64,000 nucleotides of DNA. Origin: Bartonella ancashensis (GTDB lineage: Bacteria; Pseudomonadota; Alphaproteobacteria; Rhizobiales; Rhizobiaceae). Numbering within the stretch: position 1 is the stretch's first letter; every line of letters starts with the position of its first letter. The translations under genes and the position numbers were made by a program. Below, in pieces: positions 47,308 through 58,650 of the stretch. Where the stretch lies: assembly GCF_001281405.1 (NCBI RefSeq), contig NZ_CP010401.1, forward strand, positions 1,016,001 to 1,080,000. Direction: 5' to 3'. The notes under the pieces are model-generated. The model was given only the letters and a program-made list of their open reading frames with translations. It was not told the DNA's origin and did no database searches.

Positions 47308-50300
47308 TCACTCCGTTATCATATTCGAAAGATCTGTCATAATAGCCTCTGCTTCCAACAGCCTTTTTTCCACCGTTGAACAATCACGAATGAAAACAAT
47401 ACTTTGGTCTGAACGAATTTTTGCAGTTGTACCCTGTTCCCCAATCCACTTAACAAGATCAGTAGTATTATTAAAATGGTTATTACGAAACTGGATAACA
47501 ATTCCCTTTGGTCCAATATCCAATTTTTCTACAGATGTTTTCCGACACAGTGCCTTGATATAAACCATCTTCAGAAGATACTGCACTTCGATTGGAAGAG
47601 GACCAAAGCGGTCAATTAATTCACTCCCTAATTCATTGATTTTTTCTAAATAACTAAGTTCCATTAAACGACGGTAAAGGCTTATACGCAATGATAAATC
47701 AGGAACAAAATCTTCTGGTATAAGAGCTGTTACACCAAGCGAAATTTGAGGTGACCATTGACCATCGACATTACATTTTCCTTCCTTTAATTCAGTAATA
47801 GTTTCTTCAAGCATTTTTTGATATAATTCAAATCCAACTTCCTTGACATGTCCTGATTGCTCTTCCCCCAGTAAATTACCTGTACCACGAATATCCATAT
47901 CATGACTAGCTAATTGAAAACCGGCACCTAAAGTATCAAGAGATTGCAAAGCTTTAAGGCGACGATCGGCCGCAGGATTCAAAATTCTACCAGCAGAAAA
48001 AGTAAAAAGCGCATAAGCACGTTGTTTTGAACGCCCTACTCTGCCTCGTAATTGATAAAGTGCAGAAAGACCGAACATTTCAGCACGATGTACAATTAAA
48101 GTGTTCGCAGTTGGGATATCAATTCCTGACTCAATTATAGTCGTTGAAAGCAAAACATCATATTTGCCATCACAAAACGCATTCATGATATCATCGAGTT
48201 GTCCAGCCGGCATTTGTCCATGCGCTACAACAAATTTTAGCTCAGACACATACTTTTTAAGGTATTCTTCTACATATGCAATATCAGAAATACGAGGACA
48301 AACATAAAAACTTTGTCCTCCACGATAATATTCACGAAGCAGTGTTTCACGTACCACCAATGCATCAAAAGGTGAAATAAAAGTGCGGACTGCCATTCTA
48401 TCAATTGGAGGAGTAGTGATTAATGAAAGTTCACGTAATCCTGATAGAGCAAGCCCTAAAGTTCGTGGTATGGGTGTCGCAGAAAGTGTGAGTACATGAA
48501 TATCACTTTTAAGTTTTTTCAAATATTCTTTGTGTTTTACGCCAAAATGCTGCTCTTCATCAATAACTAGTAACCCTAATCGTAAAAAATTAATTTTCTC
48601 ACTCAATAGTGCGTGTGTTCCAATAACAATATCAACTGTGCCATCTGCAATTGCCTTTTTACTTTGTAGTAATTCCTTAGCCTGCACTAATCTTGAAACA
48701 TGACAGATTTTAACTGGTAATCCTTTAAATCGGGAAGAAAAAGTCTTATAATGCTGTCGTGAAAGCAAGGTTGTCGGTACAACGATAGCAGTTTGATAGC
48801 CATTTAATGCAGCAACAAATGCGCTACGCATGGCGACTTCTGTTTTCCCAAAACCAACATCGCCACATATTAATCTATCCATTGGTTTTCCTGATGCTAA
48901 ATCGCCTAACACTGCATCAATTGCGCTGATTTGGTCTTCTGTTTCTTCGTGAGGAAAACACGCAATAAATTCATCAAAAAGCCCTACTGGGGGAATAAGA
49001 ACAGGCGCAGAACGCATGGCACGCTCTGCAGCAATACGGATTAATTGTTCTGCACTTCTTAACAAATGTTTTTTAAGACGCGCTTTACGTGTTTGCCATG
49101 CAGCTCCCCCTAATTTATCAAGTACTATGCCTGTACCTTCTGATCCGTAGCGTGATAAAAGCTCGATATTCTCGATAGGTAAAAATAATCGATCACCTCC
49201 AGCATATATAATTTCAAGACAATCGCGTAAAATTTCATCTACCTTAATTGTTTTAAGACCAACAAATTGCCCGATCCCGTGATCTATATGGACAACAAAA
49301 TCTCCAGAATTTAATGCAGCTATTTCGGAAATAAAATGAGCGCTGTTTTTGCGTCTTTTTGATGATCTTATTAAGCGATCACCAAGAACATCTTGCTCTG
49401 TTATAACAACAAAATCTTCAGATTCAAAACCATGATCAATCGGTATAACAGCAGCTAATGTATGCTTATATGGTGCTTTTTTTACAGTACTGAAGGAATG
49501 AACAATTTCTATTTTTTTTAACCCATATTCATCAAGGACCTGTAGCAGGCGATTCATAGATCCTTCGCTCCAACAGGCTAAAAGCACCTTTTTTTCTAAA
49601 GATTGAAGTGAAACAATATGATCAACCACACTAGAAAAAACATTTTTATCTTTTTCATTACGCTCTTTTACAAAATCATATCCTGCTGTAACGTTTGCAT
49701 GAAAAATCATTTTTCCAAAAGATTTTGGAACATTGAAGGGCGTGAAATTCATACACAACCCTAATCGTTCTCTGCATACTAAAATTTGACTTGGTGTCAT
49801 GTAAAGAAGATCTGGATTTACTGGACAGTAAGAAACATCACTGGCCTCATCCTTTTCATGTTCTTTGCGAGCAATATAATAATCTTTAATAAGATCGTAG
49901 CGCTTTTCCAAAACTTCTTCTATGCAATTTTCAAAAACAACAGGAGCATCACCACAATAATCAAAAAAATTATCAAGTTTTTCGTAAAAAAGTGGCAACC
50001 AATGCTCCATACCAGAGAAACGTCTCCCTTGAGAGATAGCCTCATAAACTATGTCATTCGCCTGCGGTACACCAAATGCACGAATATAATTGCCCTTAAA
50101 CCGACTAATGAGTTCTTGTGTGAGAACAACTTCACTCATTGCCTGCAAAGAAAACTCAACTTTATTTGCTATTGTCCTTTGTGTTTCTACATCAAATGTG
50201 CGAACTGTTTCTAAGGTATTACCAAAAAAATCAAGACGCAAAGGATTGCTTTCACTTGGAGGAAAAATATCAATAATTCCTCCTCTAACAGCAAATTCAC

Positions 50301-50799
50301 CAACATCACGCACAATAGAAACACGTTCAAAGCTATTACGCTCTAAGTAATGAATGATATCATTCATATCAACACATTGGCCAACACGCATATGGATGGC
50401 TTGGTTTTCAACTATTGTACGTGGTGGTAATTTTTGAATGATAGCATTTGCTGTTGTCAATATAATTGCAGAACATGGATTTTTATGCAAATTTAATATA
50501 TTCGTCAAAGCTGAAAGACGGCGTGCCGTGACAAGAATTCCCGGTGATACACGATCATACGGTAGGCAATCCCACGAAGGAAAATTGAAAACTGGCAAAT
50601 GGGGATCTATAAAGTTTAAAATTTTCTGCAAATAGGTTATTTTTGTTTCATCACGAAGCACGTAAACGAATGGTTTTCCTTGGAAAATCTCTGTGCATAG
50701 TTGGGAAAGAGCAAAGGCTTCAGTTCCATCAATTACATTATCAAAAATAATCAAATTACGCGTATTCTTAGGAAGAACAATTTTTTTAAATATAGACAT
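47308..50799 (-). CDS. mfd: Transcription-repair coupling factor
   Basis: A 1163-residue Mfd that removes stalled RNA polymerase and recruits UvrA. The UvrB-like N-terminal module, the RNA-polymerase-interacting segment (FVVHIDHGIGQFVGLKTI, near 500), helicase Walker A in CGDVGFGKTEVAMR, DEEQHFG, TATPIPRTL, and the C-terminal regulatory TRCF domain are all present. The length is full. It is the last gene of an sdhE-mfd pair, 5 bases apart. Confidence 0.97.
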   Translation of the reverse strand: MSIFKKIVLPKNTRNLIIFDNVIDGTEAFALSQLCTEIFQGKPFVYVLRDETKITYLQKILNFIDPHLPVFNFPSWDCLPYDRVSPGILVTARRLSALTNILNLHKNPCSAIILTTANAIIQKLPPRTIVENQAIHMRVGQCVDMNDIIHYLERNSFERVSIVRDVGEFAVRGGIIDIFPPSESNPLRLDFFGNTLETVRTFDVETQRTIANKVEFSLQAMSEVVLTQELISRFKGNYIRAFGVPQANDIVYEAISQGRRFSGMEHWLPLFYEKLDNFFDYCGDAPVVFENCIEEVLEKRYDLIKDYYIARKEHEKDEASDVSYCPVNPDLLYMTPSQILVCRERLGLCMNFTPFNVPKSFGKMIFHANVTAGYDFVKERNEKDKNVFSSVVDHIVSLQSLEKKVLLACWSEGSMNRLLQVLDEYGLKKIEIVHSFSTVKKAPYKHTLAAVIPIDHGFESEDFVVITEQDVLGDRLIRSSKRRKNSAHFISEIAALNSGDFVVHIDHGIGQFVGLKTIKVDEILRDCLEIIYAGGDRLFLPIENIELLSRYGSEGTGIVLDKLGGAAWQTRKARLKKHLLRSAEQLIRIAAERAMRSAPVLIPPVGLFDEFIACFPHEETEDQISAIDAVLGDLASGKPMDRLICGDVGFGKTEVAMRSAFVAALNGYQTAIVVPTTLLSRQHYKTFSSRFKGLPVKICHVSRLVQAKELLQSKKAIADGTVDIVIGTHALLSEKINFLRLGLLVIDEEQHFGVKHKEYLKKLKSDIHVLTLSATPIPRTLGLALSGLRELSLITTPPIDRMAVRTFISPFDALVVRETLLREYYRGGQSFYVCPRISDIAYVEEYLKKYVSELKFVVAHGQMPAGQLDDIMNAFCDGKYDVLLSTTIIESGIDIPTANTLIVHRAEMFGLSALYQLRGRVGRSKQRAYALFTFSAGRILNPAADRRLKALQSLDTLGAGFQLASHDMDIRGTGNLLGEEQSGHVKEVGFELYQKMLEETITELKEGKCNVDGQWSPQISLGVTALIPEDFVPDLSLRISLYRRLMELSYLEKINELGSELIDRFGPLPIEVQYLLKMVYIKALCRKTSVEKLDIGPKGIVIQFRNNHFNNTTDLVKWIGEQGTTAKIRSDQSIVFIRDCSTVEKRLLEAEAIMTDLSNMITE

Positions 50800-50804
50800 A
50801 ATGA

Positions 50805-51095
50805 TTAATTAAAATTTTTAAAAAAGCAATAATTGATGATATCACGAAAAAGAAAACTATCTACTTTAGATGGTGGGGAAATTTTTCCGGTGATCCACTC
50901 TAATAAATCGCTGTCGTCAAAAGACATGATATATTCAAGTTCAGAAACCGTCTGATCACTCATATTATGGATATGTGCATCAACATATTGCCCTAAAATC
51001 AAGTCCATTTCACGAATACCTCTATGCCATGCACGAAAAACTAATCGGCGACGACGCTCATCTAATTGAGAACTATCAATTACAAAAGTTGCCAT
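50805..51095 (-). CDS. sdhE: FAD assembly factor SdhE
   Basis: A 96-residue protein with the family motif RAWHRGIREMDLILGQY (RGxxE), which flavinylates succinate dehydrogenase subunit A. The SFDDSDLLEWITGK segment is also typical. It supports complex II assembly in the same region as the complex I genes. The C-terminal end (NYCFFKNFN) is hydrophobic. It precedes mfd by 5 bases. Confidence 0.92.
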   Translation of the reverse strand: MATFVIDSSQLDERRRRLVFRAWHRGIREMDLILGQYVDAHIHNMSDQTVSELEYIMSFDDSDLLEWITGKISPPSKVDSFLFRDIINYCFFKNFN

Positions 51096-51169
51096 TTAAA
51101 ACCCCTAATAAATAATAATAAATGTAAAAGGCTGTATTCTTTTTTTAGAATAAATTTAGAATCTCATTA

Positions 51170-51850
51170 TCAGGGAATCTCAACAATTTTTCTTCCTTTA
51201 AGTGTAATTCTACGATGCATTTGTTTAGCTAAAGCATAGTTATGTGTTGCAATAATAGCAGAAAGACCAGATTGACGAACAAGAGAAGACAAAGCCTGAA
51301 AAACATGAGATGAAGTTGCTGGATCAAGATTACCTGTGGGTTCATCTGCTAACAATATAGAGGGTGCATTTGCCACTGCGCGCGCGATCGCAACCCTTTG
51401 TTGTTCACCACCCGATAATTCTGATGGACGATGCTTAGCACGATGAGAAACACGCAAATATGCCAATAATTTTAATGCACGATCTTCTGCTACTGATTTT
51501 TTCAGTCCTGATATCATTTGCGGTATCATCACATTCTCCAAAGCTGTAAACTCTGGAAGTAAATGATGAAATTGATAAACAAAACCAATATCATCTCTTC
51601 TCATTGCTGTTCGCTCACTATCAGAACATTTTGAGCAAGAGATGCCACGCAACAAAACATCACCAGATGTCGGCCTTTCCAACAATCCAGCGATATGAAG
51701 CAATGTCGATTTTCCTGCGCCAGATGGTGCAATAAGTGCTACAAGTTCCCTACGATTAAGGGTAAAATTGGCTTTATCTAAGATAACTAAAGGACTATCA
51801 TTATTAAAAAAACAATGCTCAATCCCAACAAGCTCTAAAATAGCGGACAT
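51170..51850 (-). CDS. lolD: Lipoprotein-releasing ABC transporter ATPase LolD
   Basis: A 226-residue ABC ATPase. Walker A is [11 protein letters not shown], where the usual first Gly is Ala as in other alphaproteobacterial LolD; signature [14 protein letters not shown]; Walker [14 protein letters not shown]-loop IIATHN. It drives release of lipoproteins from the inner membrane. Its ATG overlaps the stop of the permease gene by one base, so the two are coupled. Confidence 0.95.
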   Translation of the reverse strand: MSAILELVGIEHCFFNNDSPLVILDKANFTLNRRELVALIAPSGAGKSTLLHIAGLLERPTSGDVLLRGISCSKCSDSERTAMRRDDIGFVYQFHHLLPEFTALENVMIPQMISGLKKSVAEDRALKLLAYLRVSHRAKHRPSELSGGEQQRVAIARAVANAPSILLADEPTGNLDPATSSHVFQALSSLVRQSGLSAIIATHNYALAKQMHRRITLKGRKIVEIP

Positions 51851-53118
51851 TACTCATACCTTAATGCTTGAACGGGATCTAACTTTGCAGCTCGCCACGC
51901 TGGCAGCAATGTAGCAATAAATGACAAAAATAAAGCCATCATAACAACCATCATCGTTTGTCCTAATTCAACACGTGCTGGTAATTTTGTTAAAAAGTAC
52001 AATTGAGGATTAAAAACATCAACATTAAAAAACCACGATATAAAACTTTGAATGTGATTAATATTTGTGGTTGTAATAATAGCTAAAATTAAACCAAGCA
52101 TTGTTCCAATAAATCCAATCATCATGCCAGTAATGATAAATATACACATTATTGCACTTTTATGGGCTCCCATCGTACGTAAAATTGCAATATCACTGCC
52201 TTTGTCTTTTACAAGCATCACCAATCCTGAAATAATATTTAAAGTTGCAACAAGGACAATCAAAGACAAAATAAAAAACATAACATTTCTTTCAATCTGT
52301 AAAGCCGAAAAAAAAGCCTGATTACGCATACGCCAATCAGTTAGATAGATTCCTTGATCGACTTCTTTTATTATCGTTGATTTTATTTGATCAATATTAT
52401 CAGGATCATGAATAAATAACTCTAATGATTGAATTTTGTTTCCAAGATTAAAAAACGCCTGAGCTTCACGAAGAGGCATAAAAATAAAAATTGAATCGTA
52501 CTCAGACATGCCTATTTCAAAAATAGAAATAATCTTATAGGCCTTAGCACGTGGCATAACACCAAAAGGTGTGATATCACCATCTGGCGTAATAATACGA
52601 AGACTATCTCCAACCTGAACACCTAGCCTTTCTGCTAAACCGCTTCCAATAGCAACTCCTTCTTCTTCATCAAATTTATCAAGAGAACCTGACTGTATAT
52701 TTTGAGAAATTATGCTAAGCTTTTCCAGATCTTCTTGACGCACGCCTCGCACTAAAGCGCCAACCCCTCCACTAATGTTTCCCTGAACAAGAGCTTGTCC
52801 TTCAACAATAGGCAAAACAAACTTCACACCATTCACCTTCTCTAAACGATGAATGAGAGCATCATAATCAGCGAAATTAGATTCCACTGTTTGCAGGATG
52901 AGATGTCCATTTATGCCAAGAATACGGTCAAGAAGCTCTGTACGAAAACCATTCATAACCGCCATAACAACAATTAAAGCAAAAACCCCCAACATTATCC
53001 CAATTAAAGAAATAATTGAAATAATTGATGTAAACATATGTTTTTTATTTGGAATCATGTAACGAAAAGCAATCATCCACTGATAAGATGAAAACTTTTT
53101 TCTATTCAAATCATTCAT
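51850..53118 (-). CDS. lolC: Lipoprotein-releasing ABC transporter permease LolC/E
   Basis: A 422-residue FtsX-family permease. An N-terminal helix ([21 protein letters not shown]), a large MacB-like periplasmic domain (about 55-270) and three C-terminal helices end in [16 protein letters not shown]. Alphaproteobacteria usually have a single LolC/E homodimer. It is coupled to lolD and follows proS by 11 bases. Confidence 0.94.
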   Translation of the reverse strand: MNDLNRKKFSSYQWMIAFRYMIPNKKHMFTSIISIISLIGIMLGVFALIVVMAVMNGFRTELLDRILGINGHLILQTVESNFADYDALIHRLEKVNGVKFVLPIVEGQALVQGNISGGVGALVRGVRQEDLEKLSIISQNIQSGSLDKFDEEEGVAIGSGLAERLGVQVGDSLRIITPDGDITPFGVMPRAKAYKIISIFEIGMSEYDSIFIFMPLREAQAFFNLGNKIQSLELFIHDPDNIDQIKSTIIKEVDQGIYLTDWRMRNQAFFSALQIERNVMFFILSLIVLVATLNIISGLVMLVKDKGSDIAILRTMGAHKSAIMCIFIITGMMIGFIGTMLGLILAIITTTNINHIQSFISWFFNVDVFNPQLYFLTKLPARVELGQTMMVVMMALFLSFIATLLPAWRAAKLDPVQALRYE

Positions 53119-53129
53119 AAAATAACGGC

Positions 53130-54458
53130 CTATAAACTCCGAGAAAACATATTAAGAGCAGCTTCAACTGTCAAAACTTCTCTCGTACCCGTTTTTCGAT
53201 CCTTAATCTCAACTTCATTTTGTAAAGCCCCCTTGGGACCAACAATAATCTGCGTTGGCAAACCAATCAAATCCATTGTTGAAAATTTTGACCCAGGACG
53301 CTCATTCTTATCATCTAATAATGGATCAAAACCTGCATTTATAAGACCCTGATAAAGGGTTTCACATATGTGATTACATTTTTCATCATCTGGTTTTATA
53401 TTAATAATACCGAAATCGAATGGAGCTATCTGCTTAGGCCAAATTATACCATTTTCATCGTGAGAAGCTTCAATTACCGCAGCTACAAGACGGGAAGGTC
53501 CTATTCCGTAAGATCCCATAAAAACTGGACTCTCTTTTCCATCCTTTCCCATAATTTTTACCCCCATTGGAATAGAATATTTGGTACCAAAATAAAAAAT
53601 ATGTCCTACTTCAATGCCACGTGTCGCAAGCCTATTATTTTCAGGAACTTTACTCCACTCTCTTTCATCATGCATTTCCTCTGTTGCAGCATAAGGAGCT
53701 GTCCACTGCTTAACAATATTTTCTAAAGTGGCACTATCTTTGAAATCAGCCGTGATAGAAGAAGTTGTCATTTCAAGCAATCTCCTATCGCAGAAGATAG
53801 TGCTTTCACCTGTTTCAGCTAAAATAATAAATTCATGGCTTAACTCACCGCCAATAGGACCGGTATCCGCACGCATAGGGATCACCTGAAGACCAGTACG
53901 AAAAAATGTACGCAGGTAAGCAACAAACATTCGATTATAAGATATCTTCGCACTATCGTAATCAAGATCAAAAGAATAGGCATCTTTCATCAAAAATTCT
54001 CGTGAGCGCATAACACCAAAACGCGGACGAATTTCATCTCTAAATTTCCACTGAATTTGATAAAGATAAATAGGAAGATCTCTATAAGAACGAATGTGGG
54101 AACGAAAAATATCCGTTATCATTTCTTCATTCGTTGGCCCATAAAGTAAATCACGTTCTTGACGATCCTTAATACGCAACATTTCAAGACCATAATCATC
54201 ATAGCGCCCACTTTCACGCCAAAGATCTGCAGATTGAACCGTAGGCATCAATACTTCTAAAGCCCCTGCTCTCTCTTGCTCTTCACGAATAATAGCACAA
54301 ATCTTATCAAGTGCCTTCTTTCCTAATGGTAACCAAGAATAAATCCCTGAGGTTTGTTGACGAACCATACCCGCTCGCAACATGAGCCGATGCGAAATAA
54401 TTTCCGCTTCTTTAGGATTTTCTTTTAAAATGGGAAGGAAATATTGTGAAAGACGCAT
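53130..54458 (-). CDS. proS: Prolyl-tRNA synthetase
   Basis: A 442-residue class II synthetase of the short alphaproteobacterial type lacking the ~180-residue editing insertion. Motif 2 is in [25 protein letters not shown], motif 3 in [13 protein letters not shown], and the C-terminal anticodon domain is at 340-430. The gene is followed by lolC and lolD in a probable operon, as in other Rhizobiales. Confidence 0.96.
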   Translation of the reverse strand: MRLSQYFLPILKENPKEAEIISHRLMLRAGMVRQQTSGIYSWLPLGKKALDKICAIIREEQERAGALEVLMPTVQSADLWRESGRYDDYGLEMLRIKDRQERDLLYGPTNEEMITDIFRSHIRSYRDLPIYLYQIQWKFRDEIRPRFGVMRSREFLMKDAYSFDLDYDSAKISYNRMFVAYLRTFFRTGLQVIPMRADTGPIGGELSHEFIILAETGESTIFCDRRLLEMTTSSITADFKDSATLENIVKQWTAPYAATEEMHDEREWSKVPENNRLATRGIEVGHIFYFGTKYSIPMGVKIMGKDGKESPVFMGSYGIGPSRLVAAVIEASHDENGIIWPKQIAPFDFGIINIKPDDEKCNHICETLYQGLINAGFDPLLDDKNERPGSKFSTMDLIGLPTQIIVGPKGALQNEVEIKDRKTGTREVLTVEAALNMFSRSL

Positions 54459-54643
54459 CGAAGTTGTTAAATCCTAATAAAATCTGCCGAATCGAAACAG
54501 TAAAAAATACCTGTATTGCATCATAGCTACATTCTAAAAAAATTCCAATGCACATGAATTTTATATCAAAGTTTATACTATTGTCCTTTATCCAGGATGA
54601 ATTCAGTTTAAAAGTCTCTTCTTCTGCATCAAGGAGTGTACTC

Positions 54644-56320
54644 TTATTTTGATCTATGTACAAAAACTGTACAAACAGGTTTTTTTCCCCAAATTTCATT
54701 AACAATTGCTCTAACAGCAAGGCATACTGCCTTTTGAAGAAGATTATCATCTTTTCTTTTATTACGCGAAATAGTCTGAATAGTATCTTCTATGACATCT
54801 AAAAGGATATCTTTTAATAATTCTCCATTTCCATCCTTTGCAGGTAAACCAAACGTAAAAAGACCAATATCATCGGACAAATCATGCTTACTACTTATAT
54901 GGAGAGAAATAGAAATACAGCCAACGTAACTTAACTTACGACGTTCACTAATACCAAGATCATTCTCATTTCCAAGTAGGTAACCGTCTTTATAAATTCT
55001 TCCAACAGAGATTTTTTTAACAATTTCCACTGGACCTGGTGCAAGACGAAGTACATCACCATTTCTAATTTTAGCAACAGTTTTAATGCCAGCCTGACGT
55101 GCTAAATCTGCTTGAGCTTCAAGATGCATAGCTTCACCATGTACAGGGACAAGTATCTGTGGTTTTACCCAATCATACATCTGTAAAAGTTCTGAACGGC
55201 GTGGATGCCCCGAAACATGAACGAGAGCGTTATCATTTGTAATAATTTTAACTCCAAGATCAACTAAACGATTTTGTATATCAATAATGGCTCGTTCATT
55301 TCCTGGAATATTTCGTGATGAATAAATAACCGTATCACCGGGAAAAAGAGAAATATTTTTCATCGCATTGCGTGAAAGTTTTGCTAATGCAGCACGCTCT
55401 TCACCTTGACTTCCTGTTACGATTAAAACCACATTTTCTCTTGGAATAGAAACGTAATCATCTTCCGTTATAAACGGTGCCAAACCATCCATATAGCCAA
55501 GCTCTTGTGCTACCATATAGCTACGTTTTAGAGAACGTCCAACCAAAAAAACTTGACGCCCAACAGATTCTGCAGCAAGCGCAATAGAACGTATTCGACC
55601 AATATTGGATGAAAACGTTACAATTGCAACCTGACCTTTAGCTTCCGAAATAATCGTAGCAAGGCTTTCTTGAACTTTTTTCTCTGGTGGAGATACATCA
55701 TTCTGAAATGCATTAGTTGAATCACAAAGTAATGCTAAGATCCCTTCATTTCCTAAAGCGCGGAAACGTTTTTCATTTGTTTTCTTTTCAAAAAAAGGAG
55801 TTTGATCAATTTTCCAATCTCCAGTATGAAGCACTGTCCCTAGGGAAGTAGTAATTACTAAAGAAACAGCTTCTGGTATTGAATGACTGACAGCAATAGC
55901 TTCAATTACAAAAGAACCAACTTGAAAGCTGTCACCATCCTCAAAAATATTAATTAAAATTTCACTGAATTTGAAATCTGATCTTTTCTTGCTCTCTAAT
56001 AATCCTGCTGTAAAAGGGGTACAATAAACCGGAACTCGAAGTCGTGGCCACAAATCAAGGACAGCGCCGTAGTGATCTTCATGTGCGTGTGTTAAAATCA
56101 AGCCACATATATTGTGTCTTTCATTTTCCAAAAAATGAATATCCGGAAAAATAAGATCTACTCCTGGCAATTCAGGACCAGCAAAACTAACTCCCATGTC
56201 TACAAGCAACCACTCACGACAATCCTTCGGGCCTAATCCATAAGCAGCTAGATTCATCCCTATTTCTCCCACCCCTCCCAAGGGGAAAAAAACCAGTTGA
56301 TCCCCGTCAACAGCAACCAT
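54644..56320 (-). CDS. rnj: Ribonuclease J
   Basis: A 558-residue beta-CASP metallo-beta-lactamase RNase. PLGGVGEIGMN is the N-terminal hallmark, the zinc motif is THAHEDHYG, further ligands are in SHSIPE and HTGDWKID, and the beta-CASP His is in VSGHPRR and PVHGEAMH. It has 5'-3' exo and endo activity and matures rRNA and mRNA. The 185-base gap before proS holds no gene; related genomes often have a small DUF1467 membrane protein there. Confidence 0.95.
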   Translation of the reverse strand: MVAVDGDQLVFFPLGGVGEIGMNLAAYGLGPKDCREWLLVDMGVSFAGPELPGVDLIFPDIHFLENERHNICGLILTHAHEDHYGAVLDLWPRLRVPVYCTPFTAGLLESKKRSDFKFSEILINIFEDGDSFQVGSFVIEAIAVSHSIPEAVSLVITTSLGTVLHTGDWKIDQTPFFEKKTNEKRFRALGNEGILALLCDSTNAFQNDVSPPEKKVQESLATIISEAKGQVAIVTFSSNIGRIRSIALAAESVGRQVFLVGRSLKRSYMVAQELGYMDGLAPFITEDDYVSIPRENVVLIVTGSQGEERAALAKLSRNAMKNISLFPGDTVIYSSRNIPGNERAIIDIQNRLVDLGVKIITNDNALVHVSGHPRRSELLQMYDWVKPQILVPVHGEAMHLEAQADLARQAGIKTVAKIRNGDVLRLAPGPVEIVKKISVGRIYKDGYLLGNENDLGISERRKLSYVGCISISLHISSKHDLSDDIGLFTFGLPAKDGNGELLKDILLDVIEDTIQTISRNKRKDDNLLQKAVCLAVRAIVNEIWGKKPVCTVFVHRSK

Positions 56321-56372
56321 ACATGTCTCCTCTTAAAACCACCTTCATCTACGGTAAAACAAATTTTGTAAA

Positions 56373-57176
56373 CTAACGGTCATCTGCATGAACAGAATGG
56401 GCAAGACCAAAATGAACATCTCCGACTGTTACGATCGTTCGCTGACCATCTTCTTGTTTTACAATGCAGTTAAAATTATAATCAAGGCCATCAAAAGTAC
56501 CTAAAATGGTCTTCCTACCATCGATCATTTTAATATCTTTTCCCAAACACGAAGAATGTGAGAGCCATTTTTTACGAATGATATCACTCCCTCCTGGTCG
56601 TTTCCAAAGGAGATAATTTTGAGCAAAGTACTTTGTCAAGGAACTAAATAATTGTTCTTTTTCAATATGTAAACCAACTTTATGCATACTTGATGTTAAA
56701 TACGGTGCATCCTCATAATGATGTTTTATATTCATACCAATACCAATGATCAATGCACAGCTTTGAGAAGGTAATTCAAATAACTCAAGTAAAATCCCAG
56801 AACTTTTCGCTCCTTCAAGTAAAATATCATTTGGCCATTTTAACTTAATAATATCAATAGATTTTTTTTGATCTTCTATAAATTCCCCTATGGCTTCTAC
56901 CATACTCACACCAGCAACAAAACCCAACTGAGAAGCCGTTTTATGAACAATATGATCATTTAATAAGAGACTAGCATATAGATTCCCTCTCGGGCTGTTC
57001 CATAATCTTCCTCTCCTAGCTCTTCCTTGTGTCTGCACTTCTGCAGTAACCCAGAGATAACCCGGATGACCTTCTTTTGCCCTTTGCTGTGCAACTAAAT
57101 TTGTTGATCCAATTGTTTCATATGATTCACAAACATATCCTTGCTCTCGTGCAAAATCCGACAATACGTAAGTCAT
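56373..57176 (-). CDS. birA: Biotin--[acetyl-CoA-carboxylase] ligase
   Basis: A 267-residue biotin protein ligase without an N-terminal helix-turn-helix, so no repressor role is expected. Motifs: GSTNLVAQQ, QTQGRARRGRLWNSPRGNLYAS, LKWPNDIL and GIGMNIKH. It biotinylates carboxylases. Its start overlaps the nuoN stop by 4 bases (ATGA), placing it at the end of the complex I operon. Confidence 0.94.
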   Translation of the reverse strand: MTYVLSDFAREQGYVCESYETIGSTNLVAQQRAKEGHPGYLWVTAEVQTQGRARRGRLWNSPRGNLYASLLLNDHIVHKTASQLGFVAGVSMVEAIGEFIEDQKKSIDIIKLKWPNDILLEGAKSSGILLELFELPSQSCALIIGIGMNIKHHYEDAPYLTSSMHKVGLHIEKEQLFSSLTKYFAQNYLLWKRPGGSDIIRKKWLSHSSCLGKDIKMIDGRKTILGTFDGLDYNFNCIVKQEDGQRTIVTVGDVHFGLAHSVHADDR

Positions 57177-58633
57177 GTTAAAAATAACGATATTGCTGCT
57201 TTCTCTGCAAACTCAGCAAGCAAAGAACCAAGAAAAACATAACATAAAACAAAAATTCCAGATCCCCAAAGACAAATCTTCAACTCCCTTGGCAAAATAG
57301 CAAAATCAACCTTGGCATCATCAAACCACATAATTTTAATGATACGTAGATAATAAAACGCCCCAATAACAGAAAAAACCACGCCAATTACAGCGAGTGG
57401 AATAAGTCCTGCATAAACAGCTGCAGAAAATGCATACCATTTACCAAAAAAACCAGCCATGGGCGGCATACCTGCCAACGAAAAAAGCTGTATAGTCATA
57501 ATGGTAGCCATGAACAGATCAGTCTTCGCTAACCCTGATAAATCATGAATATCCTCAACATATCTGTCATTCAATCGCATTCCAAGGATAAAGGAAAATG
57601 AACCAAGTGTCATGACAAGATAGATGGTCATATAAAGGATAACACCTTTTATTCCCAATATATTCCCAGAAGATAATCCTACAAGGACATACCCCATATG
57701 ACTGATCGATGAATAGGCCATTAAACGTTTAATATTATTCTGACCAATAGCAGCAAATGCACCCAACCCCATAGATGCAATTGCCATAAAAATTAAAATC
57801 TGTTGCCAAGCAGGCATAAATGCATCGGCTTTCCCTAACGGAATGAATGTAAATGCAATGATCCGGATGATTAATGCCATTGCTGCGATTTTAGAAGCCC
57901 CTGCAAAAAACGCTGTAATAGGCGTAGGCGCTCCTTCATAAACATCGGGTGTCCACATATGAAATGGAACCGCAGAAATTTTGAAAGCTAAACCCGCAAA
58001 AATAAAAACAATTCCTAAAAGAATGCCTAAATGCGAAGCCTGATCGCTTAAAACAGCAGATATTTCACGAAAACCAATTTGACCTGTAAACCCATAAATT
58101 AAGGAAATTCCATAAAGTAATAGTCCTGAAGATAAAGCACCTAAAACGAAATATTTCACACCTGCTTCAGAAGACTTTACATTATCACGATTAATGGCAG
58201 CTAAAACATACAAAGCTAAAGATTGTAACTCTAATCCCATATAAAGTGACAGCATATTTCCAGATGAAATCATAAACATCATACCAAGAGTCGCCAAAAG
58301 AACTAATATAGGAAACTCAAACTTATTTAATTTTTGAGAGCAGGTAAAATTAACAGACATAACGAGGGAAAATAAAGCACCGGTAAGCGTTAAAATCTTC
58401 ATATAACGACTAAATGGATCAATAATGAGCGCATTCGTGTAAAAGAAACCGTCTTGACGAAAAAAAACTATTGAACAAATTGTTACAGCAAGAAGAAAAA
58501 TTGCTAAACAAACAATCGTTAAATATGAACGAGCACCAGAATAAGCACCTATCAAAAGTAGCACCATCACTCCCAACGCTATGATAATTTCTGGAAGGAT
58601 TAATATTAATTGAGCCATTATTTCAGTTTGCAT
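57173..58633 (-). CDS. nuoN: NADH-quinone oxidoreductase subunit N
   Basis: A 486-residue antiporter-like membrane subunit with about 14 hydrophobic segments. GLELQSLALYVLAA (conserved Glu), AGLAFKISAVPFHMWTPDVYEGAP (Lys in the proton path) and LMAYSSISHMGYVLVG are present. It carries one of the proton channels of complex I. ATG 58633 is used; a second ATG five codons in is possible. Confidence 0.97.
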   Translation of the reverse strand: MQTEIMAQLILILPEIIIALGVMVLLLIGAYSGARSYLTIVCLAIFLLAVTICSIVFFRQDGFFYTNALIIDPFSRYMKILTLTGALFSLVMSVNFTCSQKLNKFEFPILVLLATLGMMFMISSGNMLSLYMGLELQSLALYVLAAINRDNVKSSEAGVKYFVLGALSSGLLLYGISLIYGFTGQIGFREISAVLSDQASHLGILLGIVFIFAGLAFKISAVPFHMWTPDVYEGAPTPITAFFAGASKIAAMALIIRIIAFTFIPLGKADAFMPAWQQILIFMAIASMGLGAFAAIGQNNIKRLMAYSSISHMGYVLVGLSSGNILGIKGVILYMTIYLVMTLGSFSFILGMRLNDRYVEDIHDLSGLAKTDLFMATIMTIQLFSLAGMPPMAGFFGKWYAFSAAVYAGLIPLAVIGVVFSVIGAFYYLRIIKIMWFDDAKVDFAILPRELKICLWGSGIFVLCYVFLGSLLAEFAEKAAISLFLT

Positions 58634-58650
58634 GAGCGACCATCTTTTAT

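Noticed and set aside
54412..54750. 112-residue frame between proS and rnj that might be a DUF1467-like gene
   Set aside because: It overlaps both neighbours substantially, lacks the two-helix pattern of that family, and the true gap is only 185 bases.
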